From Chrysomallon squamiferum (lineage: Eukaryota; Mollusca; Gastropoda; Neomphalida; Peltospiridae): a DNA stretch of 64,000 bases. Below the pieces are notes generated by a model, which searched no databases, was not told the origin of the DNA, and worked only from the letters and a program-made list of their open reading frames with translations. Below are positions 26,674 to 36,976 of this stretch, in pieces. The stretch covers positions 4,609,167-4,673,166 of the forward strand of contig CM022665.1 in assembly GCA_012295275.1 (NCBI GenBank). Direction: 5' to 3'. Every line of letters begins with the position of its first letter. Position 1 is the stretch's first letter. The position numbers and the translations under genes are program-made.

Positions 26674-27277
26674 AGGTTCTGAAAAAATGGAAGAAAGATA
26701 AAAATCAAAATGTTTATCATCAGTAACCACCCAAGTACTGAACTGTTCATTGATGTTTCAAAAATTATTATTATTATTATTATTATTTGGTTATTATTAT
26801 TATTATTATTTTTATTATTATTATTTAAATGTTAATGAAATCCTTCATTTAAGTGGCAGTAAATTTTATTGTCCAGTAATTTGTTTTTATTTTATCTTTT
26901 CCTCCTCCACTCCTTCTTCTCCTCCTCCTCATCTCTTCTTCTTCTTCTTCTTCTCCGTTTTAACTCAAGACTGGTTGTAGTGTAATAAGTACGTGTATAG
27001 CATAAAATAACATTTTAAAGATTCTCAAATTATTATTCCTTTCTTTTAATTTCCTTTTATTTTTTATCAGGTTCCACGTGAAGGACCATGAAGATATCTT
27101 ATTAAGAAACAAATAAAATTATGAAACTGAAAAGGGTTTGTTTAATTTTACTGTGTGCATCTAGGGTGTATATGGATGTAGCAGGGCTCTGAAAAAAATG
27201 GAAGAAAAATAGAATTCAAAATGTTTATCATCAGTAACCACCCAAGTACTGAACTGTTCATTGGTGTTTCAAACATT
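26674..27277. other. Insertion flanked by a ~90 bp direct duplication
   Basis: The segment beginning TCTGAAAAAATGG, running through ATCATCAGTAACCACCCAAG and ending at GTTTCAAA, occurs at about 26678-26763 and again, slightly changed, at about 27188-27273. The equivalent region downstream of gene C (about 40385-40490) has it once. The DNA between the two copies is the orphan 3' gene end described in the next entry. Confidence 0.6.
26820..27122 (+). pseudogene. Orphan 3' end (last intron and 3' UTR exon) of a type II/III gene
   Basis: On the plus strand, the sequence from the AATTTACTGTCC/CAGTAATTTG-like block through the CT-rich tract and CGTTTTAACTCAAGACTGG to TTTTTATCAG|GTTCCACGTGAAGG matches, in reverse, the last intron and 3' UTR exon of gene D (44394 downward). 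It keeps the acceptor (AG at 27069-27070) and AATAAA at 27112-27117. No coding exon accompanies it. It is oriented opposite to gene A, in whose downstream flank it sits. Confidence 0.6.
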
Positions 27278-27414
27278 TGTGTTTAAATAAATACTTGATG
27301 TTTTGTCTCACTTCTGCTTAATGTGTCTAGAGGGAGAAGTGACCTATTTTTTAACTCTAGCTTGAAACGTGATAGAGACTGAAAAACACAAACGAACAAA
27401 AAACACTACAAAAT

Positions 27415-27517
27415 TATAATTCATTTCTTAGATATTTATTTAAGAAAACAGTTTTATTTCTGTTATGTCATTCTTTTAACATGACGATGTATATCTTCAT
27501 AGCTCTCCGAGTTGAAG
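27415..27517 (-). other. 3' UTR exon of gene A
   Basis: Minus-strand acceptor CTCTTTAAACAG at 27520-27518 precedes CTTCAACTCGGAGAGC, followed by two AATAAA signals (27458-27453 and 27440-27435). The equivalent exons of genes B and C are at about 33755 and 40155. It is preceded by an intron from 27893 to 27518, so the stop codon and poly(A) site lie in different exons. Confidence 0.55.
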
Positions 27518-27760
27518 CTGTTTAAAGAGAAAAATAAAGAAAATTATGCATTTTCAGTGAAATATATACATTTTTTAAAACTGGCTTTGAATAATAGCAC
27601 GTTACTTCAGTTATATTTTGCGATATCATAGCATGGAGATATATGAAGAAAAAAAAAGAAGAAGAAAACACAAAAGATTTAATAGTAAAAAATAATTAAT
27701 ATCTAATAAATAAAAAATAAATAAATTTCGTATTTCAGTGACACGTTTCTTTTATGTTTA

Positions 27761-27793
<33 letters not shown>

Positions 27794-27905
27794 GAAAAAA
27801 TAATAGCATTTTAAAATGTTCCAAATACATAACCCCGGCCAAAAAGCACACTTAGAAACAAACGAAGAAACAAACATTAAAAAAGCAGCTAACCTTTTTT
27901 TTTCT

Positions 27906-29150
27906 TTACTCCATTTCATTCAGTTCTCTGACCATTCGCTCGAACTCGTTAGTTGTTATCTTGGCGTTTCCTAGTAACAGAAATTGTAAAACAATAATAG
28001 TAGTAATAATACCAGCAACATATAACATTTTTATTAATAGATAAAATTTAAATTTTACATAAAAAATAGTAGTACTAATAGTAATCATAGAAGTTGTAGT
28101 AGTAAAATTAGCAATAGTAGTAGTAATAGTAATAAGAAATTCCACAAAGATTTCGAACGACCTGTCGCTAAATAGTGGTAAGATAACTTCTTTTCCCACT
28201 TCGTACTCTGCAAATTCTTTACTAAGCCTTTAATTTTACTTTACTTCTAACGAGAAATTTTATCTTGTATTAAAGTTAGTTTTTCTATTGTGGCATTTTT
28301 ATTTTTGTCAAACAATATTTGAATGATGTTTTACTGTTATTATTACTATCTTTATTTTGATTGAATTATTCTTTACCATCCTCGTCAACAAGTTCCAAGA
28401 AATTTTCAGCGTCTCGTTCACTCATTATTTTCTCTAGTTCCTGCTTGTCGAGGATTCCGTCCATGTTGGTGTCAAGCTCCGAAACGTCTGAAATAAATAC
28501 GTTATTAACTAAAAACTGATGAAGTTCCAAAATTTGGACATAGATATCCAAACACATATACCAAAATCTATTTTAGATCGCGAATTAAACTCAATAGAGA
28601 ACATACATTATTTTGATTTAAATCGAGGTAGTGAACACCATATGTGAAAAACAAGGAAAATATTAAACATGAATAAATCATTACGCACATTTATATCAAC
28701 CCCTCCTCCAAATATATAAATCATTACATATATTTATATCATAAACATTATTTTTCATTTTCATTTTAAAAATATTCTTCAATCGGAAAGTGTCTAAGTA
28801 CAGATATTTCTTGTATTACCCAAAGTTTTGTAAGGTAAATGCAACATTTTTAAAAATCGACACCTTTCTCACTCTTACACTTTTAACAAAACTGTCTGGA
28901 CAACAAAGGTTAAACGTGTTTTATTCAGTTTTAACCAAGGCGAATCCAAAACCGAATTTTAATTCCTACCTCGTTTTCCGGCAGCTATTGCCAGTGCTGC
29001 TGCTTTTTTAATAGCCCAGCTTGCAGCAGCGCGTTTAGCAAAGTCTCTCACTCGTCTCCAGCGAATTCTGACACGAAATCTTGGCCAAGCGTCGCCCTGA
29101 TTTAGAACAGCGAACACTACCAACAGTACAAGAAGAATAGCAACTCTCAT
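27906..29150 (-). CDS. Gene A: type I cationic peptide precursor with EF-hand prodomain
   Basis: Spliced CDS 29150-28970, 28487-28377, 27970-27906; 118 residues. The signal peptide is residues 1-21 (ends GDA), followed by a mature cationic peptide 22-57 starting WPRFRVRIRWRRVRDF, then Gly58-Lys59-Arg60 as amidation plus convertase site. The prodomain 61-118 is strongly acidic and holds two EF-hand loops: DTNMDGILDKQE (66-77) and DEDGNAKITTNE (95-106), the second split across the exon 3/4 junction. No cysteine. An internal Lys-Arg (39-40) could split the mature part in two. All introns have GT-AG ends, both internal junctions are phase 1, and ATG follows the acceptor directly. A secreted, amidated membrane-active defence peptide is the best guess; function is inferred from sequence character, not from a recognised family. 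It forms a head-to-head pair with gene B. Confidence 0.8.
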
Positions 29151-29457
29151 CTATAACAAACAGACAAAACATTTAAATTAAGACAATATCAACTAAATCG
29201 GCTGAATAGCAATTGTAGTACTTTTATAGATGTTGCACTTTCAAACATTTAATTCAAAATTAAAATGAAAGAATTAAAATTAATAACGATAGGAAAACGT
29301 TCGCGCACATTTTGAAAATTACTGTAATATTAATATAAATTATAAATTATATTGCACTATTAACTGCACGCATTAAACTTGGAGTGTTCAATATTAGAAG
29401 AATAAATCGAAAATACACTAAATACTAGGTTTCAGACAAATGAGCTTTAAGGCTTAC

Positions 29458-29495
29458 CTTTCAATCGTAAATCGGTCTGTCGAGGATTGAATGAA
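29458..29495 (-). other. Noncoding 5' exon of gene A
   Basis: A strong donor (AAG|GTAAGCC, exon end 29458) lies about 65 bases downstream of the TATA box. The sequence, with TTCATTCAATCCTCGACAG at its core, is conserved with genes B and C. The start is placed about 30 bases after the TATA and is approximate. Confidence 0.6.
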
Positions 29496-29520
29496 TAACT
29501 TGTCTCCTGAAGTCAGTTAC

Positions 29521-29625
29521 TTTATACTAAACTGGTGTTTTTGTTTTCACTTAAATGAGCGATACAGTGTGAAAACGTATTAAAACAGCAGATCCTGTTG
29601 AAGCAATCTGTTGCTGAATGGAATT
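29521..29625 (-). promoter_or_regulatory. Promoter of gene A: TATA box plus conserved purine element
   Basis: TATAAA on the minus strand at 29526-29521. Just upstream is GTGAAAACAAAAACACC (29550-29534), conserved with genes B, C, D and F. It resembles GAAA-type immune response (IRF/ISRE-like) or forkhead sites. Further upstream, CAGATCCTGTTGAAGCAAT is also conserved. Factor identity is inference. Confidence 0.6.
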
Positions 29626-30894
29626 CAGTGATACTCAGAAAATAAACAAAAAATCTCATTACTGGAGGCGAGATTGTGTAATCTAATCTCAAAATAATTA
29701 ATGCAGTTAATGATACATATTACACTCGAATCGAAATTTATTATTTTTTTCTCGATTTATCTTAATTTATTTATTATTGTCATTATTATGTTGTTGTTTT
29801 ATTTTGTTGCATTTTAATATTAATTTGACTGTCAACGGTGTTTTTCTTTGTTGTTTTGGTTTTTTTCTCGATAATTATGTCAGTACCTGTTAGAGAAGTT
29901 GCATAATTAAGAAGGATTTTTATATTTTGCGTGTACGCGCGTGAGTGTTTTTAATAGAAAGTGTTGGGCAGGGACTTTTCCGATGTTTAATATTATATCT
30001 AACATTGTTTATGTGAAATTCCCGCTCTTAATCTCTTTCTGGCTCGTAGAACACTAAACACTAATTGCTGTGTGCGACAGTCTGTTTTCTAAAGTGTACA
30101 CAAGGGATCCCTTGCTAACGAAAAGAGTAAATCAACCATTACTTAAAGACTATTGATGTCACCCTGTGACTGCATTTTAAATTTATAACAAGTGCACAAC
30201 TTAATAGAAACGTTTTTTCAAACCTTAAGTTTTGAATATTTAAATAACACAATATATACCTGACAGAATTTTGTTTCGCAATATTTGTTGTTTAACCTTT
30301 TGTTGGGGGGGCGGATAACAAAATTATTGATTTTTTTTTATTTAGAAACAAGATTTGGGATATACGAATGGACTATGATAAGAATAACAAAGATTTTCAG
30401 CTATATAAATATGCACACGATGTACTTTTAATGTATTTTTTTTTTTTGGTTTTCTTAGGTCGGATCGTTACTTAATTACTCAAATCTGTTTTACAATCCT
30501 TCAAAACTGACACGAAGATACTGACAGTCGTAAATATAATTTAACGCTTTGTTTACATTCAATGAAAATGCTTACATCTTCTTGCAACATATGTCGAAGC
30601 TGTACTACATGCTGTTACCAGTTATTATGAAGAGACAGATATGATACTTACGGACTTGAATTGTTAACAGAACTACAAAATAATAGGTTCAGAACATTTT
30701 TAAATCATTGCCAACAACCTCTTCACTTGGAATATCTCAAATAATATGTTTATAGATACTTAATCTGCTTGTGTGTCTGGGAATGTATGTATTTGTGTGA
30801 ATGCTCGAGAGAGTATGCTTGTGTCTGTATGTCTATATGTGTGTGAGTGTGTGTGTGTGTGTGTCTGTGTGTGTAATATATATACACAAGAGAC

Positions 30895-30994
<100 letters not shown>

Positions 30995-31455
30995 ATATTA
31001 TAGAACGTAACTTTTTCTTACCTTGTTATGAATCACTGATAAACAGACATAGCCGATGAAAACAGGATGTTTATCATATAAAACTGATAAATATATTTAT
31101 GACATGAAACATACACAGATACACTTTTTCAAATGAACTGAGACAGAATACCTGCAAGAGATAAAACGTAGGAACAAATTTACATGGTTTTAGGATATTC
31201 AGATGGCCAAAATATTTATTTCAAACTTTTTCATGTTTATCTGCTAAATTACTTAAAATTATGACAGATGATTTCCTCAGTATTACTTCGACTCTTATAT
31301 ATAATTTGTGAATATGCTGGCCGACATTTTCTATTAAACCCACCCAAACTCACACAGCCAAACGCAAACATACAATGCTTTTTAATAATCTAATTTCTGC
31401 AATAGCAACTAAAACAATTCTCAAGAAAGAATATGTATGTATGTATGTATGTTTG

Positions 31456-31458
<3 letters not shown>

Positions 31459-31524
<66 letters not shown>
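31459..31524. repeat. (TA)n microsatellite
   Basis: About 66 bases of TA dinucleotide following a (GTAT)n stretch. Confidence 0.95.
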
Positions 31525-31527
<3 letters not shown>

Positions 31528-31840
31528 TGCACTTCAAACAAGAATGAGAGAAAGAAAGAGGGAGATAGCCTTACATACTCTTTACAATAAAATTAATATT
31601 AATACCCAACAAAATATAAAATAATAATGACAACACTAAATCAAAAAAAACGAATGGGGAAATATAAATACTCGATTCGAGTGTAATATGTATCATTAAC
31701 TGCATTAATTACTTTGAGATTAGATTACAGAATCTCGCATCCACTAACGAGATTTTTTGTTTATTTTGTGAGTATCACAACAGATTGCTTCAACAGGATC
31801 TGCTGTTTTAATACGTTTTCACACTGTATCGCTGATTTAA

Positions 31841-31870
31841 GTGAAAACAAAAACACCAGTTTAGTATAAA
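31841..31870 (+). promoter_or_regulatory. Promoter of gene B
   Basis: GTGAAAACAAAAACACCAG at 31841-31859 is followed after five bases by TATAAA at 31865-31870. The layout is identical to genes A and C. The noncoding 5' exon runs from about 31896 to the donor AAG|GTAAGC (exon end 31933). Confidence 0.65.
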
Positions 31871-32242
31871 GTAACTGACTTCAGGAGACAAGTTATTCAT
31901 TCAATCCTCGACAGACCGATTTACGATTTAAAGGTAAGCCTTAAAGCTCATTTGTCTGAAACCTAGTATTTAGTGTATTTTCGATCTATTCTTCTAATAT
32001 TGAACACTCCAAGCTTAATGCTTGCAGTTAATAGTGCAATATAATTTATAATTTATATTAATATTACAGTAATTTTCAAAATGTGCGCGAACGTTTTGCT
32101 ATCGTTATTAATTTTAATTCTTACATTTTAATTTTGAATTAAATGTTTGAAAGTGCAACATCTATAAAAGTACCACAATTGCTATTCAGCCGATTTAGTT
32201 GCTATTGTCTTAATTTAAATGTTTTGTCTATTTTTTCTACAG

Positions 32243-33366
32243 ATGAGAGTTGCTATTCTTCTTGTACTGTTGGTAGTGTTCGCTGTTCTAAATCAGGGCG
32301 ACGCTTGGCCAAGATTTCGTATCAGAATTCGCTGGAGACGAGTGAGAGACTTTGCTAAACGCGCTGCTGCAAGCTGGGCTATTAAAAAAGCAGCAGCACT
32401 GGCAGTAGCTGCCGGAAAACGAGGTAGGAATTAAAATTCGGTTTTGGATCCGCCTTGGTTAAAACTGAATAAAACACGTTTAACCTTTGTTGTCCAGACA
32501 GTTTTGTTCGAAGAGAAAGGTGTTCGATTTTTAAAAATGTTGCATTTACCTTACAAACCTTTGGGTAATACAAGAAATATCTGTACTTAGACACTTTCCG
32601 ATTGAAGAATATTTTTAAAATGAAAATGAAAAATAATGATTTATATATTTGGAGGAGGGGTTGATATAAATATGTGTAATGATTTATTCATGTTTAATAT
32701 TTTCCTTGTTTTTCACATATGGTGTTCACTACCTCGATTTAAATCAAAATAATGTATGTTCTCTACTGAGCTTAATTCGCGATCTAAAACGGATTTTGGT
32801 ATGTGTGTTTCGATATCTATGTCCAAGTTTTGGAACTTTATCAGTTTTTAGTTAATAACGTATTTATTTCAGACGTTTCGGAGCTTGACACCAACATGGA
32901 CGGAATTCTAGACAAACAGGAACTAGAGAAAATAATGAGTGAACGAGACGCTGAAAATTTCTTGGAACTTGTTGACGAGGATGGTAAAGAATAATTCAGT
33001 CAAAATAAAGATAGTAATAATAACAGTAAAACATCATTCAAATATTTTTGGATCAAAATTAAAATGTCAGAATACTACTTTTAACAAGAGATAAAAATTA
33101 TCGTTAGAATTAAAGGGAGATTTTAAATGTTAAAATTATGAAACCAAAAAAAAAAAACAAATAGGAGAATTATCATTACCGTATTTTATTCTTATTTTTA
33201 CACTTTTAGTTAGGTAAGAATTAAATTTGTATTATTATTAGTAGTAGTAGTAGTAGTAGTAGAAGTAGTAGTAGTATATGTTAAATTATTTGTATTACTA
33301 GGAAACGCCAAGATCACCACAAACGAGTTCGAGCGAATGATCAGAGAACTGAATGAAATGGAGTAA
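32243..33366 (+). CDS. Gene B: type I cationic peptide precursor with EF-hand prodomain
   Basis: Spliced CDS 32243-32423, 32873-32983, 33302-33366; 118 residues. Signal peptide 1-21. Mature peptide 22-57 begins WPRFRIRIRWRRVRDF and ends in an Ala-rich helix-like stretch (AAALAVAA), then Gly-Lys-Arg. It has eight Arg, three Lys and one Asp, so about +10 before amidation. The acidic prodomain (about -13) carries two canonical-looking EF loops, 66-77 and 95-106. It differs from A by only a few residues, such as Ile for Val at 27 and Met-Ile-Arg for Met-Val-Arg near the end. The 5' half (alternating Arg and hydrophobic) suggests a beta-like strand, the 3' half an amphipathic helix. The donor after the stop used by A and C is altered here (AAGGAATAAT); a strong GTAAGT lies 45 bases further on (33412). 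Confidence 0.8.
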
Positions 33367-33754
33367 AAAAAAGGAATAATTTAAACATTTTTTTATTATC
33401 TTTTTTTTAATGTAAGTTCATTTTTTATTGTTTGTCATTTCCTTTGTTTCTAAGTTTGCCTTCGGGTCCGGGGTGGTAATGATTTGTAACTTTTTAAAAT
33501 ATTATTAATCTTCTGTTTATTATATATAACACAAAAAATAAATATCATGTTATTAAAATACCACTGACTTTATTTTTTTCCTGTTTTTATTTTCTTCTTC
33601 TTCATATTCTATATTTTTTTTTTTTTTTTTTTTTCCATGATACGAGTGTTCAAATTATATCTGAAATAAAGCCTTATAAGTGAAGGCCAAATTTTTGGAA
33701 AATTATTTAATGAAGATCCACAGTTTAGTTTAATTTATTTTTCTCTTTAAACAG

Positions 33755-33840
33755 CTTCAACACGAAGAGCTATCAAGATATAAACTGCCATGTTAAAAGA
33801 ATGACAAAATAGAAATAAAACTGTTTTGTTAAATAAATAT
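33755..33840 (+). other. 3' UTR exon of gene B
   Basis: Acceptor CTCTTTAAACAG ends at 33754, followed by CTTCAACACGAAGAGC and AATAAA at 33814-33819 and 33832-33837. It is homologous to the 3' UTR exons of A and C. Confidence 0.55.
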
Positions 33841-34239
33841 CTAAGAAATGTTTATAATTGTTTAGAGTTTTTTGTTCATTTGTTTTTCAAACTGTAGGTA
33901 GGACATATTCGGAGCAAGCCAACATAGCCATATGTCATAATATTCATTAAAAGTATTTTTACTTTGTTCATTTCTAAAGATCTCAGAACAGAATAAATGA
34001 AAAGTATGAAGTATTTTAAAATAGCATTATTCCAAAATGCCACGAATCAGATAATTGTTATATATTTACGAATTACATACTTTGTCACAAAACGGTAAAA
34101 CAAGATAAAAAGGTTTACTGAACAGATATTTGAATATGGACATCACTGTGTTCACCTTTCACAAAAGTTAAAGATAGAATACCTAAAAATACTACGCTTA
34201 CCGGGGAAAAAATATCTGAAAATGCAACTTTACTAACCG

Positions 34240-34275
<36 letters not shown>

Positions 34276-34369
34276 ATAATAATAATAAAAAGGCGCACTG
34301 CATCAAGATTCTAAGGACTTGAAAGAATAAGGCGTTTTACCATTAATTTATTCTTTTGTTTTTCTTCAA

Positions 34370-34513
34370 ATGAAAGTTGTTTGTTATGTCGTAACCCTGT
34401 TCTAAATAAAAGCTGTGCTTTAATCGTCAGGGGGGCGAGTCAGGGATTGGACTATACGTCAAACTGTAAACTGGGTTATCGACAACTTTAGCAATACCAG
34501 CCGAAAGAAAGAG
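34370..34513 (+). pseudogene. Frameshifted relic of a signal/mature exon, mirror of 25.7 kb
   Basis: ATGAAAGTTGTTTG followed by CTGTTCTAAATAAAAGC aligns with the signal-peptide exon of the intact genes (CTGTTCTAAATCAGGGC), but the frame from the ATG hits a stop inside the signal peptide. In the shifted frame, QGLDY is shared with the relic at 25.7 kb. A possible EF-exon remnant follows at about 34781-34815. Confidence 0.5.
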
Positions 34514-34752
34514 GTTTCATGTTATAAAAACAGAATGACAAACCTTGAAAAAAAAAAAAAAAAAAAAATTATAATAATTATATCCAACATTTTCATTATT
34601 TAGAAGGTTGTACATTTTATCCCTAATAAAAGAATTTAAAAAATTGTTATCTAAGTCATACTTGTCAAACTAAACTGTTGTATTTTGCTTTGTTCTAGGC
34701 TTGTATTAAGAATATTCTATCATTTGTACGTTATTAATTTAGAGATTAAATA

Positions 34753-34860
34753 ATGTATTTAAGATTTGTCTTGTCTCGAAGTCAGTACGACGAAATAATG
34801 AGCGAAGAGAAACTTGTGAAAATAAAGAGAAAGAAAGACGCTCAAGATTCCGTGCAGTGT
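34753..34860 (+). pseudogene. Possible relic of the EF-hand exon
   Basis: The frame contains SQYDEIMSEEKLVK, with bases GAAATAATGAGCGAAGAG resembling AAAATAATGAGTGAACGA of the intact 111-nt exon (QELEKIMSERDAE). It lies downstream of the relic at 34370 in the right order and strand. The similarity is short, and no phase-correct splice sites are evident. Confidence 0.3.
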
Positions 34861-34869
34861 TTGAACGAA

Positions 34870-36155
34870 AATGTTAAATATTTTATTATTATGATATTTT
34901 ACTTTACTTTTTTCTGTTCACAGTTTGTTTTTCAAACTGTTTAATAGCTATTGATTCATATTTTTTGCCATGCATTATCGTTTTCATTTTCAGTCCCTTA
35001 CAGGTGCATAACGACCTCCCATTGGTTTAGGTCAGCAGCTTTTGCTTTGCAAATGCTTCCAAAGTTTGATGATGTCGTCTGTTTTTTCTTGTTCCTCTAT
35101 CTTTCTCGTTTTTTTTTCACCTTCCGTGTGAACTGCTTGATGGCTTGAATATATAGCAACTGAAATGGAAATGTAAACTACAGGGGACTGTAATTTTGTA
35201 ATAAAATTTGACAGACTCCTTATAATGTTTATTTATGAAGGCTTAATGAGCTATTAATATCAGAAGTGTTTGCAAGTGGTCTTTAACAGACGTGCACGTT
35301 GTGTTTTATGTTGAAATCAATTTAATAAAATAATATTTGGCAGATTTTAACCTTATTGTTTTTTTACCTTTTCTCTCTGTCGAAAAATCTGTATCATATC
35401 TCTGATGCTGGACTGTTATTGCAAATGTATTAACAGGTTTTTCCATCTTAAAAACACATAAGTAAAATATTTATGCATCTTTTTACATTATTTTTTTCTC
35501 TAATTTAAAGAGATTCGTTAGCTGTACAACATCAAAAGGTAATAATAATACTGCTAAATTTAACCATCCATTCATTACATAACGAGATTTTTGCCAGGAA
35601 TATTTTTTTCTGAATAAACGTTAGGAAAAATGGACTATCTGACAGTTTGTACACGAAATCCTATATCTGTCTGTTTTTGCAAGTAGTTTTTCAATCACTC
35701 TGGTTGTGGGTCGAAATCAGTTGTGTTTTGCCCACGGAACAGTCCGAGCTGTAGAGCATTTCATCTGACTGCTGTTGTATGTGTTTGTCTTGTGGAAGGT
35801 CTGTAAAACCTGAAGAAAAATGAAAATAACTGATAGCATACATTTGCAACTTGAGCATGACTGATATAATTCTCAGCTTTTTATAGTCGGCGCATACAAG
35901 TCGCAAAATAATGCTGAATGTTTGTTTTTCGTCTCGTTTTTATAACCCGAAGTGTAGTAATACGACAACAACCTTTTTTTTTTGCACTGAATGGATGAGG
36001 GACAAAATCGTGTAAACATACTTTCTTATAGGACTCTTTACTCACTTGAAACCGACCGGTCCAAGCAATAATGCAACAACATGATTTCAGTGTTCTGTAG
36101 ACCTTTACTCAAAAAAAAAAAAAAAAAAAAAAATGAAAAATAAATAAATTAATTA

Positions 36156-36225
<70 letters not shown>

Positions 36226-36530
36226 TTTTTGGCCAGTCTTTTATTGAAGTGTGAACGTTTCGGTCTGAATTTTTGTTTTTATTTAATTTTCATTATATCA
36301 GTATAAACTTATTCAAGTGAGGAGTGATTAGCAATACACTATTTTGTGTAATTAACTGGCTTCGAACGTCCCTGTGTTCACTGTAATTGCAAATTACTGC
36401 TGCAAAGGACACTGTTATCACAAAATTACAACATTTCGTTGAAGAGTAGTTTGTATAATTAATAGAAACGTAATTTCCATACATTTGCTGAAATTGCAGT
36501 CCATGCTGCTTAAAAATGATAGAGTTCTTC
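34870..36530. other. AT-rich spacer, no confident gene
   Basis: Contains an (AAT)n tract at about 36157-36224 and a poly-A tract near 36110. One minus-strand open stretch (35821-35694) follows an acceptor-like TTTTTCTTCAG and reads FTDLPQDKHIQQQSDEML then stop. It could be a terminal exon, but has no partner exon that I can find. Confidence 0.4.
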
Positions 36531-36534
36531 AGAG

Positions 36535-36760
36535 AACCACTGGCCTATACTCTGCTCTAGCTTGAAACTCCAGCGTAAAGCGCAGACTACATACAAAATC
36601 ATGCTTCGCGTGTTGGAGGAAGCAAGCGGTGATCCTGCTGTAATAATACTTGAATTTGAATTAGGCATCAAACATGCTCTGCACTCTGTAACACGTATTC
36701 AATCAGTACTATTTTTATCCCATGACCTATTGGGTCTTACTAATATGTATAAAACTGTTG
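36535..36760 (+). mobile_element. Degraded MULE-type transposase fragment
   Basis: Conceptual reading PLAYTLL, then a frame change, then RKAQTTYKIMLRVLEE and VIILEFELGIKHAL. This follows the order of the MULE transposase core (PLVYALL, then TYE-ML-VL, then DFE-AI-NA). The catalytic-region DFE is EFE here, and there is a stop plus frameshift after PLAYTLL. The following open stretch (to 36843) loses similarity. It is an inactive relic; family assignment rests on motif order only. Confidence 0.45.
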
Positions 36761-36976
36761 ACGATTTTTCTATTTTATTTTATTTTATTTTTTCTGTTTT
36801 ATGGATAAATAAATACATTTGTCAGCCACAACTTGAGTCATGATCAGCCTAACATTTAAAACGGTACATGAACTGGTGCATATGTGTTGCTAATTTAAAG
36901 TATTCAAATACTGTTACTGTGATAACAAATAAATGATTTTCATATTTTCGCTACTATTTCCTCAAAATGAAATTAA

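Noticed and set aside
28377-28487. Calmodulin or another stand-alone EF-hand protein
   Set aside because: The EF pair has no own start codon and begins in phase 1 directly after the Lys-Arg cassette. Length and exon phase fit a prodomain, not calmodulin.
32243-32423. Assignment to a known antimicrobial family such as cecropin, defensin or arenicin-type
   Set aside because: No cysteines, no BRICHOS domain, and no cecropin signature. The similarity is only in charge and length.
35691-35906. Possible terminal exon on the minus strand (FTDLPQDKHIQQQSDEML)
   Set aside because: A plausible acceptor and stop, but no upstream exon, no recognised protein and a short length.
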